Shown here in pieces: positions 1 to 10,453 of a stretch of DNA of 64,000 nucleotides. Position numbers and translations under genes: made by a program. The notes beneath the pieces are model-generated. The model was not told the origin of the DNA. It saw nothing but the letters and a program-made list of their open reading frames with translations, and did not search any database. Position 1 is the first letter of the stretch. Every line of letters begins with the position of its first letter. This DNA comes from a virus: IMG/VR virus record IMGVR_UViG_3300034060_000702, positions 18,461-82,460 of that record; one strand, 5' to 3'.

Positions 1-3000
1 AACTTCAATCGAACCTATTTTTGAGCTTGGTGAAATTGTATTCACTTTTGAAACTTTTACAATTCTACCATCAGTAAGTAAAAGTTTATCCCCTACAGAT
101 AATGTACTAAAATCTTTTTGATTAGCCAAATCTATCTTAGCTTGATTGAATATATTTTGTATGAATGGTAAATGAATATCATTAATCTCATTCAATGTAA
201 CACCTAACTTAGTAGTAGCATACTTAACTAATTCTTCATACACATCTACTAAACCTGATTCAGTTTTTATTCCAGTAAATCTATTTTTTAAAAAATCAGT
301 TATTCCAGATTGTACTTGATTTTCAACTTTAAGTTTATTCAAAGCTTTTTGTTCTGCTACATATTGTGCTTTAGTAATTTCATTCTTTACTATATGCATC
401 TTAACTGCTTTAGATAATCGCTTGATGTCAGTAGGAGTATATCCTAATTCTTTCAGTTTAGAATCTTGTGTAGCAAAAATTGGTTCATTGTTATCTACTA
501 CATCTGCAGCTGCATTTAGGATTTCTTCTTCAGTTGGTTCTTTAGGAAGAGTGGATTTAGCTGTAGTATCATAATCAGTTATAGCTACATTGCCTAAAAA
601 TCTATCACCTGAATACACTTGAATTACATTATCTAGATCTTTTTTACCTGGTCTTTTTAACACAGGAACCAATTTTAATGTAACAGGTTTACCAAAGTCT
701 TCTGCTTTAATCGCTGTATTATGATCAAAAATAATAACTTTTTCACCATCTACTTCTATTACAAAACCAGTAGAACTACTTGGAGTTTTACCAGTCAACT
801 TTGCTTTTATTGATTTACCACTAGTAAGTTTATCAACTATCTTTTCATGCATAGATTGATTTCTTCCTACAGGTTGTTCAGCAGGTTTAATATCTTCTAA
901 AGCAATACTTAAAACACCATCTGTAAAGTATCCAATATTTAAACTAGATGGTAGTTGTCTTTTTGCAACATCATCTATAAAGTTTTCTTCTAAGTAGTTT
1001 TCTAGTTTATCTTGTAAACTTTTACCTGGAGCACTTTCAAGAGTAGCTCTATCAATACTTCCTATAAATAAATCTAAATATCCTCTATGAGGAGACTTAC
1101 CTTCAGCTAAATCAAATAATAGTTGCTTTAATTGTTCTTTATTAACAATTCCTGTAGTAGAACTTACTCCAGCAGGCATTTTCAAACTATCATTAAAAAT
1201 GTTTTTAGCATTTCCTTCTGAAGTTACATGAGTTATAAATAATAAATTATCAGGTAAATTATTTATTATTCTTTCTATATCAGCTTTAGTATCTGTAGTA
1301 GTAGGGTTATCTCCTACACCACTATCTACTTTTTTTTCAGTTTCAGTTTTTTCTTGAACAACTGGAGTATTTTTTTTAATAATACTTTCAGCAATAGGAA
1401 TTAAAGCATCAACCATTTCCTTAGTTGTTGTAGGATTCTTATAAGAAGTTCTATTTTCAGAAAGTTGTTTTGCTTTTTTAATCAAAGGTTCAGCAACTTC
1501 AGAAGCAGACATTCCATCTGGTAATGCAATTACAATAGCTGTATATACAGATGGTCTATTAGAACCAGTTGAATCTGATTTTTGAATTGGTATTTTAACA
1601 TCTACATATCTAACACCATTGCTATTAAAAGTTTCATCATAAGTATAGTTGTGTAATTTTTTTTGATTTCTTATATCCACAGTGGACATATCATTTGTTT
1701 TATTATCAGAACTATATTTAATACCAAATCCACCTTGTCCATCATAAGCTCTCCATTCAAAAACAGAGTTATCTTGTTTTGTATTTTTAACTCTATCCAA
1801 AAACATTTCAAAAGCTCTTTTAGATATTTCTTCTTTAGTTGGAGCTTTTGCTTTTCTAAATAATTTTTTATTTGCTGTTGCTTCTTTTTCTAATTCTTCT
1901 TTTGCAAGTTTTTCTAAAAAAGCTTTTGGAGAATGTATTCCAGTTCTAAAACTATCTTGGAAATATAATTTTTTTAATGCTTCCTCATCAGTTCTTAAAA
2001 ACTCTTCTGCTTGAGATGTAGTTTCTTGTGATTGATTAACAGGTTCAACTGTTTCTACAGGTTTAGTTTGTGCACCAGAGAACAATGAGTCTTCTGCAGT
2101 TTTAAGATATGCATCAATGTTTTTAAATGTAGTACTTTCATACTTATTGAATTTAGGATTCTCACCTTTCCAATTTGTTTTAACAAACCAACCATCTTTT
2201 GCAAAACTAAATAATGGTGTCCATTCTCCTTTTGAAGCAGCACCTGTACCAAGTCCAGTAGATTTATATACTAAAAATCTTTTACCATCAGCAAATACAT
2301 CTACAATTAATCTTCCAGCAACTTGAGTTCGAAAACTACCTATTGTCCATTCTGAATTATTTGCATCTAAACTTTGACCAAACTCATAAAGATCTTGAAT
2401 TTCTTTTGAAATAGCCAGTTTATTACCATCATATCCAGAAATTTCTTGATTAACCCATTCATCAAATATATCAGGTCTATCAGATTGATCATCAACTACT
2501 ACAACATCAGTATTAGCACCTATTGATTTTGGTTGCTTTGGATTTTCTTTTTGATTTGTTTCACTACTAACTGTATCGCTTGTTCCCTCTCCTGTGGTGT
2601 CAATAGGGATTGTTTCTTCACTAGTTTCTTCATCGGATTCAATTATTATATTTTCATCTATTAATTCATCTATTACTTTTTCTTCAAGAGTTACTTCAGG
2701 ACTTGTTAAAACTTCATCTGTAAGAGCTTGTTCAACTTGTCCTGGAGTCATAGCATCAACTTCATCAGAAGTGTAACCTTTGCCCGCTAAATTAGCTTTA
2801 GTTTCATCATCTAATACTTCACTATTAGTTTGCATTGGTTCATTTACTAATGCATCATAAGCATTAATAATTTCAGTACCATAATCATCAACCCAACTTT
2901 TAAATTTAGGTGTAATATTTGTATCTGACAACTCATTAATTTTTGCATCAGCTATTACATCACCATCTTTAATAGCTTGTTTATATCCATCAATAAGTTG

Positions 3001-6000
3001 ATTTAATAAAGCTTTAGGATAACTGGCAATCTCTGCATTCGGATCAAAACTTTCTAAATCTTCTGCAGGTAAAGGTTCAACAGCAATTTCTTCAGGAGTA
3101 GTTTCTGGAGTTACTTCTGGAGTATCTTCTTCTTCAACCAAACTGTCATCTTGTTGTGGAGTATTTAATTGACTAGGATCAATCTTAGCTTGAACTACAG
3201 ATACAATACTATTGTAAACAGAATTTGATACATCTACTGTTCTACCTAATAAGTTTGATAAAGCATCAATCAAGTCTGTCCAAATTGTACTTTCTTTTTT
3301 AGGAGCTTTTACTCTAGCAAGCAATGTTTGAAAAGTTTGATTGCCAAAAGATTCTTTAATAAAATCTAATTCTGAATCAAATGCTTTCCAGTTATCTTTG
3401 ATTTGTTCAGAAGGCTTATCTTTATTTTTTTCATTTTCAGACTTAATATAAGCCATAGTTGCTTCTTTCAAAGATTTTACTTCGGCATTAAAAACTGGAT
3501 CATTCTTTAAAGCATCTGTAGTCAATCTTTCTAATTCATTTTTAAGAATCAATTCTTCAATTGAGAAAACACTATTTGTAAAGTTACTTGCAGCATATCT
3601 ACCATCAATGATACTTACACCACCTTTAAATTTATTTGGTCTAGAAGAGTTATCTACAAATGAAACTTTAGCATTCTCATCAACTAATCTCTTTAAAATT
3701 TTAGCTAAATCTTTTTCAGCTTTAGTAGAACTTTTGCTTGCAATAATAGTATCTAAAACATCAGAAACTTTTTGCTCATTAGCAACATCAAATCCATATT
3801 CTTTTGCTATCTCATTGTATGTTCTTTTATCACCTTCATTAATTCGAATACCTCTACCAACTTCTCTATAAATATCATTTTCTTTTTCAAGAATAGGTTG
3901 TTCAATTAAATTATCAACTAATTCATTTAGTTTTTTCAGAGCCATCTTGTATTTTGGATCTGATTGTTTTAAAACTTCTTCTGTTGTAATATCATAAAGT
4001 TCTTTAGGCATTATACCTTTTTGAATGAGTTCATCCATTTCAGATAAATCAAATGATACACCTGCATCTAAAAGTTCTTTGACAACTTTGTTTACTTCTT
4101 CTTGATCTCTAAATTTTGCAATAGAATTTTTTACATAGTCTTTATGCTGTTCAATAATTTGATCAGACATTTTAGACATTCTATCTACATGTGCATTAAA
4201 ATAATTTTCATCACTTAAAATGTCAATATTTTCTTCTAGTCTAGCATTTCTATTTTCTAATTTATAATAGTCATATAATTTAGAAAATGAGTTTTTACTA
4301 AATCTATTTATTTTTGAATTTCGAGAACCTTCATTTACTGTAGTATTATTTGGATCATATTCTTTAGAATGAACAATTTCTAAATATTTTCCATGTCGAA
4401 GTTCCATTGTATCAGCAGCTCGCTTAACTCTTTTGTTAAGTTTTTTTAATAATACTTTTTCAGCCTTACTTGTATTTGGTTTAGATTGTAATTCATCAAT
4501 CTTAGCAATTACTCTATCATGATCTCCTAAAGATTCTTGGTATTGAATAAGAGCTTTAAGTTTCTGATTCTTTTGAATTAAATCTTTTTTAGCTTCAGGT
4601 GTTAAATTTTCATATCCATTTAGAACTGCTAACTCTTGAGTAAGCATTCCTATTTCCTTATTCATTTCTTTATTAGAAGTTAAAGCATTGTAATCATTAA
4701 ATGAAACACCATATGCTTGAGCATCTGTTTGAATTACATTAAGCAAATCTTTTTTTCTATCTAAGTTTTGTTCAAACTCTGCAGTATCAAAAATTAAATC
4801 ATCTACTGCTTTGTTCCAACTATGATGATAATTCATCATTGCATTATAGTTAGGATCATCTTTTTTTAGCTTAGATATATTTACAGGACTTTGATAATCA
4901 TTTTTAAAAGTAGTATACTTAGTTTTAAACTTCTTTGCTTCTTGAACTTTTTTGTTAATTAATTTATTAATTACATCTTGAGAAGAATTTTCATTAATAC
5001 CAAAAGCAGCAGCTGCTTGTTTAGTATCCATAGATTTAAAACCTTCAGTATGCTTAATAAATTCATCAAGCATATCATGTTTCATCATAGTTTGCAAATG
5101 AGCTCTGTAAGACTCATCTTTTTTATCTTGAAAAGTATGTCTATCTCCTTCAGCAGCTGCTTGAACCATTTCATTTTCAAGTCTTGATTGAGTTGCTAAG
5201 TTGTTACCCATACTGTTGTACACAGCACCTACATTTTTATAACCTTCATTGATTAAATCAGAATCTTTTTGAAGCTCATCTAATCTACTTTCTCTTTCAG
5301 TATTAAATGCTTTTTTATTTGTAAATTGTTTATAAGAACCACTTTGTATAGAAGCAAGAGGTGCAGTCATAGTAGAAGTTACAGGACTCACTAAACCTCC
5401 CATTAAAAATCCTGAAAGAAATGTTTCAAACCCTTGTCCTGATTTTTGTTCTTTTAAACCATGAAGTAATGAATCAAAATATCCTCCAGAAGCTTTACTT
5501 CCAAATTGATATTTATTTTTTGCTTGAATAGTTTCCTGAATTGTTTCTTGTAAACCTTCACCTAAATTTGAAATACCATAAGTTCCAGTTTTAGCTATTG
5601 CAGTTTTACCTAATTTACCTAAACCAGTACCAATACCTTTTTCAAAAAGAAGTTTCCCTTGATCTTTAATACCTTGGTAAAAACCTTTTTGAAATATGTT
5701 ACCAGTTCTAATAACTCTAGTTGTACCATCTGCAGCAGTAGCAAGATTACCAAATCTTCCAGTTGATACAAATTTACCTACACCTTTAAGATCATCAAAC
5801 CTTTTATACATGTTATTAAACACAAGTTTATTGGTAGCAAATATTGCTCCTGTGTTTTCCATTAATGTATAAGCTTTTGCATTTTTAATTCTTTTAGTCA
5901 AATCATCAGATTCTTCTGCAGTCATGTTAGGATGTTTATTTATGTATTCATCATACATATCTTTTTCTAACATGTTTGCTTCTAATCTAGCTTCTGATAC

Positions 6001-6867
6001 CGCCATTTGACCTGCTTTAACATCTCTAAATATAGCTGCGCCACCTTGTCCAATTTTACCTAATACTGTAAGATCTTTTACAGAGTTAATCTCTTTTAAA
6101 GACTTAATATATTTAGTTGTATTTTCTATAGGATTTAAAACATTAAGAGCTTTTTTTCCAAAAGTTGCAGCTTTAGATATATCTTTAGCTTTATCAGCAG
6201 CATTAATTGCTCTTTTAATATCATTCATTTTGTCAAAAGCTTTACCTATTTGACCAAATGCTTTGACTCCTTTACCAACCATTGCTGCACCACCTACAGC
6301 TAAAGAACCACCACCAGAAGGAAGTGCTGTAAGTGCAGAAATACCCATTATAGCAAGTTCTTCTGCAACCATGTCCATAGTTATTCCTAAAGTATAACCA
6401 GCATTTAATGTAAGATTTTGTGCAAAGCCCGTAACACCTCCTCTTTGTGTACCATACATATCAGCAACTTTACCAAATTCATTTGCATTCTTTTTTGAAT
6501 TAGCAAATGCTCCAAATAAAGCACTGTCATTAAATCCAATTGCAGCTAATTTACCAGCACCTTTTATACTTCTAGCCCATTGTTCAGAATCAGTAGTTAT
6601 TTTATCATAAAAAGCTTCATTGTCTGTGTTTGCTTGATAACCATAATCATTCCATTTAGAACCATAAGATTGAAGCTTTTCAATCTTTTTATCATACATA
6701 GAAGTATTAATAACTTTAGATGCTGCGGCTTGTTTAAGTTTTACATTATCTCTTCTTTGTGTCGAAGCAGCAGTTACCTCATTTGCAATTTTTTGAATTG
6801 TAGACTCTACAGCTTTAGGGCGATTAACCAATAAGGGATTTTGACCTGGTTTAATTTTATCTGGCAT
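1..6867 (-). CDS. Giant virion cargo-like protein (partial, C-terminus beyond window)
   Basis: An uninterrupted minus-strand reading frame runs from an ATG at 6867 to base 1 without a stop, giving at least 2289 residues; the end lies outside the window. The start reads MPDKIKPGQNPLL and follows an A-rich stretch 20 bases after the upstream gene's stop. Residues of roughly 100-170 contain a hydrophobic, Gly/Ala-rich segment (around MVAEELAIMGISAL and GGGSLAVGGAAMVGKG) that could insert in a membrane. The rest is Lys/Glu/Asn-rich with long coiled-coil stretches and an acidic Thr/Pro/Glu linker near the middle (around 3.1 kb). I recognise no catalytic motif. Its place as last of a row of giant genes after the muzzle gene matches the virion cargo and RNA polymerase block of crAss-like phages; a role as an ejected protein is inference. 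Confidence 0.85.
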   Translation of the reverse strand, partial: MPDKIKPGQNPLLVNRPKAVESTIQKIANEVTAASTQRRDNVKLKQAAASKVINTSMYDKKIEKLQSYGSKWNDYGYQANTDNEAFYDKITTDSEQWARSIKGAGKLAAIGFNDSALFGAFANSKKNANEFGKVADMYGTQRGGVTGFAQNLTLNAGYTLGITMDMVAEELAIMGISALTALPSGGGSLAVGGAAMVGKGVKAFGQIGKAFDKMNDIKRAINAADKAKDISKAATFGKKALNVLNPIENTTKYIKSLKEINSVKDLTVLGKIGQGGAAIFRDVKAGQMAVSEARLEANMLEKDMYDEYINKHPNMTAEESDDLTKRIKNAKAYTLMENTGAIFATNKLVFNNMYKRFDDLKGVGKFVSTGRFGNLATAADGTTRVIRTGNIFQKGFYQGIKDQGKLLFEKGIGTGLGKLGKTAIAKTGTYGISNLGEGLQETIQETIQAKNKYQFGSKASGGYFDSLLHGLKEQKSGQGFETFLSGFLMGGLVSPVTSTMTAPLASIQSGSYKQFTNKKAFNTERESRLDELQKDSDLINEGYKNVGAVYNSMGNNLATQSRLENEMVQAAAEGDRHTFQDKKDESYRAHLQTMMKHDMLDEFIKHTEGFKSMDTKQAAAAFGINENSSQDVINKLINKKVQEAKKFKTKYTTFKNDYQSPVNISKLKKDDPNYNAMMNYHHSWNKAVDDLIFDTAEFEQNLDRKKDLLNVIQTDAQAYGVSFNDYNALTSNKEMNKEIGMLTQELAVLNGYENLTPEAKKDLIQKNQKLKALIQYQESLGDHDRVIAKIDELQSKPNTSKAEKVLLKKLNKRVKRAADTMELRHGKYLEIVHSKEYDPNNTTVNEGSRNSKINRFSKNSFSKLYDYYKLENRNARLEENIDILSDENYFNAHVDRMSKMSDQIIEQHKDYVKNSIAKFRDQEEVNKVVKELLDAGVSFDLSEMDELIQKGIMPKELYDITTEEVLKQSDPKYKMALKKLNELVDNLIEQPILEKENDIYREVGRGIRINEGDKRTYNEIAKEYGFDVANEQKVSDVLDTIIASKSSTKAEKDLAKILKRLVDENAKVSFVDNSSRPNKFKGGVSIIDGRYAASNFTNSVFSIEELILKNELERLTTDALKNDPVFNAEVKSLKEATMAYIKSENEKNKDKPSEQIKDNWKAFDSELDFIKESFGNQTFQTLLARVKAPKKESTIWTDLIDALSNLLGRTVDVSNSVYNSIVSVVQAKIDPSQLNTPQQDDSLVEEEDTPEVTPETTPEEIAVEPLPAEDLESFDPNAEIASYPKALLNQLIDGYKQAIKDGDVIADAKINELSDTNITPKFKSWVDDYGTEIINAYDALVNEPMQTNSEVLDDETKANLAGKGYTSDEVDAMTPGQVEQALTDEVLTSPEVTLEEKVIDELIDENIIIESDEETSEETIPIDTTGEGTSDTVSSETNQKENPKQPKSIGANTDVVVVDDQSDRPDIFDEWVNQEISGYDGNKLAISKEIQDLYEFGQSLDANNSEWTIGSFRTQVAGRLIVDVFADGKRFLVYKSTGLGTGAASKGEWTPLFSFAKDGWFVKTNWKGENPKFNKYESTTFKNIDAYLKTAEDSLFSGAQTKPVETVEPVNQSQETTSQAEEFLRTDEEALKKLYFQDSFRTGIHSPKAFLEKLAKEELEKEATANKKLFRKAKAPTKEEISKRAFEMFLDRVKNTKQDNSVFEWRAYDGQGGFGIKYSSDNKTNDMSTVDIRNQKKLHNYTYDETFNSNGVRYVDVKIPIQKSDSTGSNRPSVYTAIVIALPDGMSASEVAEPLIKKAKQLSENRTSYKNPTTTKEMVDALIPIAESIIKKNTPVVQEKTETEKKVDSGVGDNPTTTDTKADIERIINNLPDNLLFITHVTSEGNAKNIFNDSLKMPAGVSSTTGIVNKEQLKQLLFDLAEGKSPHRGYLDLFIGSIDRATLESAPGKSLQDKLENYLEENFIDDVAKRQLPSSLNIGYFTDGVLSIALEDIKPAEQPVGRNQSMHEKIVDKLTSGKSIKAKLTGKTPSSSTGFVIEVDGEKVIIFDHNTAIKAEDFGKPVTLKLVPVLKRPGKKDLDNVIQVYSGDRFLGNVAITDYDTTAKSTLPKEPTEEEILNAAADVVDNNEPIFATQDSKLKELGYTPTDIKRLSKAVKMHIVKNEITKAQYVAEQKALNKLKVENQVQSGITDFLKNRFTGIKTESGLVDVYEELVKYATTKLGVTLNEINDIHLPFIQNIFNQAKIDLANQKDFSTLSVGDKLLLTDGRIVKVSKVNTISPSSKIGSIEV

Positions 6868-6886
6868 AATAATTTTTTTTAAAATA

Positions 6887-9800
6887 TTATTTTATTTTTT
6901 TTTGTGTTTCAAACACATCATTTAAAAAACCTAATGCATCTTCATAACTTTCAAGACTTTCATAATAATCTTTATCTGAATTATATAAAAAAGTATTTAA
7001 GTCTTCAAGTTTTCCATCAACATGTATTACTCCATCAAATTTTAATTCTCCACTATTAGTTTTTTCAACATACACCGCTTTTTTATTAGTTAAATCATTG
7101 CCTCTAAATAATATAGTTCTACCTGTTTGCTGTAAAGATTTATCTTTAGTAGATTGATCTCTGTCATCATACATTTTAGACATTCTAGCATTTGGATTGG
7201 TAGCAAGTGTTATTTTCTGACTTGTTTTTGTATTATAAAAAGATAAACCTTCCCAATCATCTTTAACACCATCTTGCAATCCAGTTAATCCTGATAACTG
7301 ATAACTTAAATTATAAAAATCTTTTGACCTTTGAAGCTCACCGATATACTTTTGAATTTCAGTTTTATCAGTTATTTTATTACCATTAACAAATAAAGCT
7401 CTATCTCCAGTTGCAGATGCTTTAAAAGTTTCATTAATATAGTTCATAGCATCATTTCTAGCAGGAGATAGATCTGCATACATATGAACATTATTTGATT
7501 CATAAATATTATAAGTTGCTGGACCAACTCCTGATTTATTTTTAGTTTGTTTAAGACCTATACTTAAACCTTCATGATATTTTTCAGTATATGTTTGATA
7601 TTCTTCATTTAAATCATCAATATCTCTTCTACCAAGTGCTATATTTTTTTTAATAAATTCTCTTTTAGAAATTAAAAAACCATCTTTAACAACATCTTTT
7701 TGAAAAGGATATTGATAGTCATCAAGACCATCTTTCATTTTAGTTACTATATCATCATGCCCTTCTTTTTTAAGGTTAAAATGATTTGTCATATCTTCTT
7801 GAATATCCGCAATTCTATCTTGTGCCTTTTGAACTTTAGGAGATTCTAACATTTTAAGTAATTTTGGATTATCTCCAGGACTATCAGTTTTCTTTTGCAC
7901 ATTATACTTATATAAAGTTTGAGAAAAACTAGAATTATTTTCAATTAAATTCATCAAACCCCAATCCGAAATTTCATTTTCTTTATACTTAGTATTTGCA
8001 ACAAAATATTCTTTTACTGGTTTTTTACCTTGTTCTCTTGTAGAAGATTCTTCTCTAAGTTTATTTATATTATTATTTTCAACTCCTCTTTGTTTAATAA
8101 AATTTAAAGCTTGTCTTTTAATAAGTTTATATTCAGCAGAATTTTTATCAAGTGTTTCAATATAAGCCCTGTTTACAACTTTTGTTTTTGCACCTAATGT
8201 ATTATTTAAGTAACTTGATTGTTTATTATAAGCACTTGCTACAGACTCACTAGAAACTGTTTGTGCACCAGTCATATCAAATGATTGATCTTTATTTAAC
8301 TTTTCATACTTAGCTGCAATATTTTTCTTTTCAGTAGCTGATAACTTTTCAATAGGTTTTTTACTAAGTTCTTTATATGCTTTTTGAACAGAAGGATTAG
8401 CATGACTATCTGCAACAAACTGTATCATTTCTTTTGTTACAGGTTTTGTTGCAACTAATTTTTTCTTTTCTGCATTAACAACCTTGTTTGTATGTATGGC
8501 AATTGTTTTTGAATCGCCTGCATTAATTTTTTCAGTTGTAGCTTTAGGAAGCGGGATATAAGACTCTTGAATTATCTGCACAGCCTGTTTCTTAGCTACA
8601 GGATTAACATTAAGATCTGCAGCTTTTGTACTTCGCTTACCATTGTTTTTATTTATTTCAGCATTTACTTCTGGTTCACTATATAATTGTTGACCAGTAC
8701 CTGTTAAAATACCATTTATTGTTCCTAAAGTTTTACTAACTCCAGTAACAGCGGATGATTTTTTATTTTTATAATCTTCTTGAGTTCTACCACTAGCTTT
8801 TTTATCTTCATTATATAAATTGCTGAAAGATCCTCCTGTTACAGGTTTTGTACCAGACTTATCAAGCCACTGTGCTTGCTGTCTTTTAATATTTTCTTCA
8901 TTTAAAGGTCTTAGTTTATCAAGTTTGGTTTTAGCTTCTTTATATTTTTCACCAGTAACAGCAGATGAATTATTTGTTAATACCGTTTCAAGTGTTTTAA
9001 TTTCATCAGCCCAATGACCTTTAAGTTTAGGACCTTTATAGTTTTCAGAAAGATAAGCAGATACTGTTGTATTAGCTAATTTATTACCTTTACCTTCTTT
9101 ACCATCAGTGCTAGTACCAAATGGATTTGATTCATCAGTTTTTAAAGAAGCTTTATGACTCTCTAAAGCTACTCTATTAGATTGTTTAATACCTTCCATC
9201 ATAACATCATACTGATGCTTTACACTTAACTTAGCAAACTCATCAGCTTCTTTCTTTTGAGTCATAGTATTATCAGCAATACTTTTTGCAGCACCAGTAA
9301 TATCCTCATGCATAAATATTGCAGCATCTCTTGAATCTAATTGAGAAGCCATATTTCTTATGTAAGTATTGTCATTTGCTTTCTCTGCAGTCATCTTAGC
9401 CAACTTAATATACTGACTTGCTTGTTGAGCACCAGGAAGAAGTTGTTGTAAAGCATTATACTCTTTTGCAAGATTTGAATCTTTAGCAACTTTACCAGCT
9501 TTTATTTTTTCTTCAAGAGCTGATATTCTACCAGAAATGTATTCTTCATCTGCATTAGATTGTTCTAATATAGAATTAATTTTTTCTTGCTGAACTGTTC
9601 CTTGTCTTCTATAATATTCAGAAGTTGCAGCATTCTCATCAAGTCCAGTTTCAGACATAATTGAACCTACATTGTTTTTTCTAGTTACATAAGCTTGTGC
9701 CTCATATTGCTTTAACAATTTTGGATCATTAGCATATAAGTTTGTAAACAATTCTGCCAAAGGACCATAAGCTTGAGGACCATTTTTAGTAGTCACCATA

Positions 9801-10396
9801 TAGTTTCCTATAAGTTGATCACTTGAGATTTCAAGTTTATTATCTTTAGCATACTTCATTGCTTTGTCCATCATGTTAGTATATGGGATATACTCTACAT
9901 TCTCAAAGCCCAAAGATTCATCATTAGAAGCATCCTTAAACTCTTTTAGTTTGTATTCCATATACTGATCACCTTGATCCCAAGCTTGACCACCACACTT
10001 ATCAGGATCCACACAATTTCTTAAAGCTTCTCCTCTAGACTTTTCATTTTGAAAATTCTTAGTCCACACCATATCTTTTACAATATGGTTGTTATTATAA
10101 ATAGCTTGAAAAACATTTGCTGCAGCATCAACATTTTCATCAAGTGAAAAATCCATACCAGCCATTTTTACAATATCGGTATTGATGTTTTTTACAAACT
10201 GATCTCTAGCCGCAATATTCTCATTCCTACTCATAGAAGAATTTAATATTGAACCATAAAGCTCACTTATCTTTTGATGATTTGCATCAAACTTAGTTTG
10301 TTTGGTTTGCAAAATTTGTGCATCAAATGCTAAATTCGGTTCAGTAGGTTGAATTTGTGATATGTAATCTGTAACTCCTGGTTGATATGTTGCCAT
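6887..10396 (-). CDS. Large virion cargo-like protein, 1169 aa
   Basis: Encodes a 1169-residue, highly charged, Lys/Asn/Asp-rich protein starting MATYQPGVTDYISQIQP. It looks predominantly alpha-helical with many coiled-coil-like segments, and has no signal peptide, obvious membrane span or recognisable enzyme motif. The N-terminal region (about residues 1-160) has two cysteines in CVDPDKCGG, a possible metal-binding or structural pair. It is third in the series of very large genes downstream of the muzzle gene, separated from its neighbours by 20-57 bases, so it is presumably cotranscribed with them. In crAss-like phages genes in this position encode proteins packaged in the virion and ejected with the DNA; that role is inferred from position, not from a motif. 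Confidence 0.85.
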   Translation of the reverse strand: MATYQPGVTDYISQIQPTEPNLAFDAQILQTKQTKFDANHQKISELYGSILNSSMSRNENIAARDQFVKNINTDIVKMAGMDFSLDENVDAAANVFQAIYNNNHIVKDMVWTKNFQNEKSRGEALRNCVDPDKCGGQAWDQGDQYMEYKLKEFKDASNDESLGFENVEYIPYTNMMDKAMKYAKDNKLEISSDQLIGNYMVTTKNGPQAYGPLAELFTNLYANDPKLLKQYEAQAYVTRKNNVGSIMSETGLDENAATSEYYRRQGTVQQEKINSILEQSNADEEYISGRISALEEKIKAGKVAKDSNLAKEYNALQQLLPGAQQASQYIKLAKMTAEKANDNTYIRNMASQLDSRDAAIFMHEDITGAAKSIADNTMTQKKEADEFAKLSVKHQYDVMMEGIKQSNRVALESHKASLKTDESNPFGTSTDGKEGKGNKLANTTVSAYLSENYKGPKLKGHWADEIKTLETVLTNNSSAVTGEKYKEAKTKLDKLRPLNEENIKRQQAQWLDKSGTKPVTGGSFSNLYNEDKKASGRTQEDYKNKKSSAVTGVSKTLGTINGILTGTGQQLYSEPEVNAEINKNNGKRSTKAADLNVNPVAKKQAVQIIQESYIPLPKATTEKINAGDSKTIAIHTNKVVNAEKKKLVATKPVTKEMIQFVADSHANPSVQKAYKELSKKPIEKLSATEKKNIAAKYEKLNKDQSFDMTGAQTVSSESVASAYNKQSSYLNNTLGAKTKVVNRAYIETLDKNSAEYKLIKRQALNFIKQRGVENNNINKLREESSTREQGKKPVKEYFVANTKYKENEISDWGLMNLIENNSSFSQTLYKYNVQKKTDSPGDNPKLLKMLESPKVQKAQDRIADIQEDMTNHFNLKKEGHDDIVTKMKDGLDDYQYPFQKDVVKDGFLISKREFIKKNIALGRRDIDDLNEEYQTYTEKYHEGLSIGLKQTKNKSGVGPATYNIYESNNVHMYADLSPARNDAMNYINETFKASATGDRALFVNGNKITDKTEIQKYIGELQRSKDFYNLSYQLSGLTGLQDGVKDDWEGLSFYNTKTSQKITLATNPNARMSKMYDDRDQSTKDKSLQQTGRTILFRGNDLTNKKAVYVEKTNSGELKFDGVIHVDGKLEDLNTFLYNSDKDYYESLESYEDALGFLNDVFETQKKIK

Positions 10397-10453
10397 AGTT
10401 TTTAATGTAAATATATTAATTATTTAATAACCAAAAATTAGTTATCCTTATGA

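Noticed and set aside
1663-6834. Several short plus-strand frames within the first 6.9 kb
   Set aside because: They lie antisense to one continuous minus-strand frame with phage-like protein composition and lack leaders.
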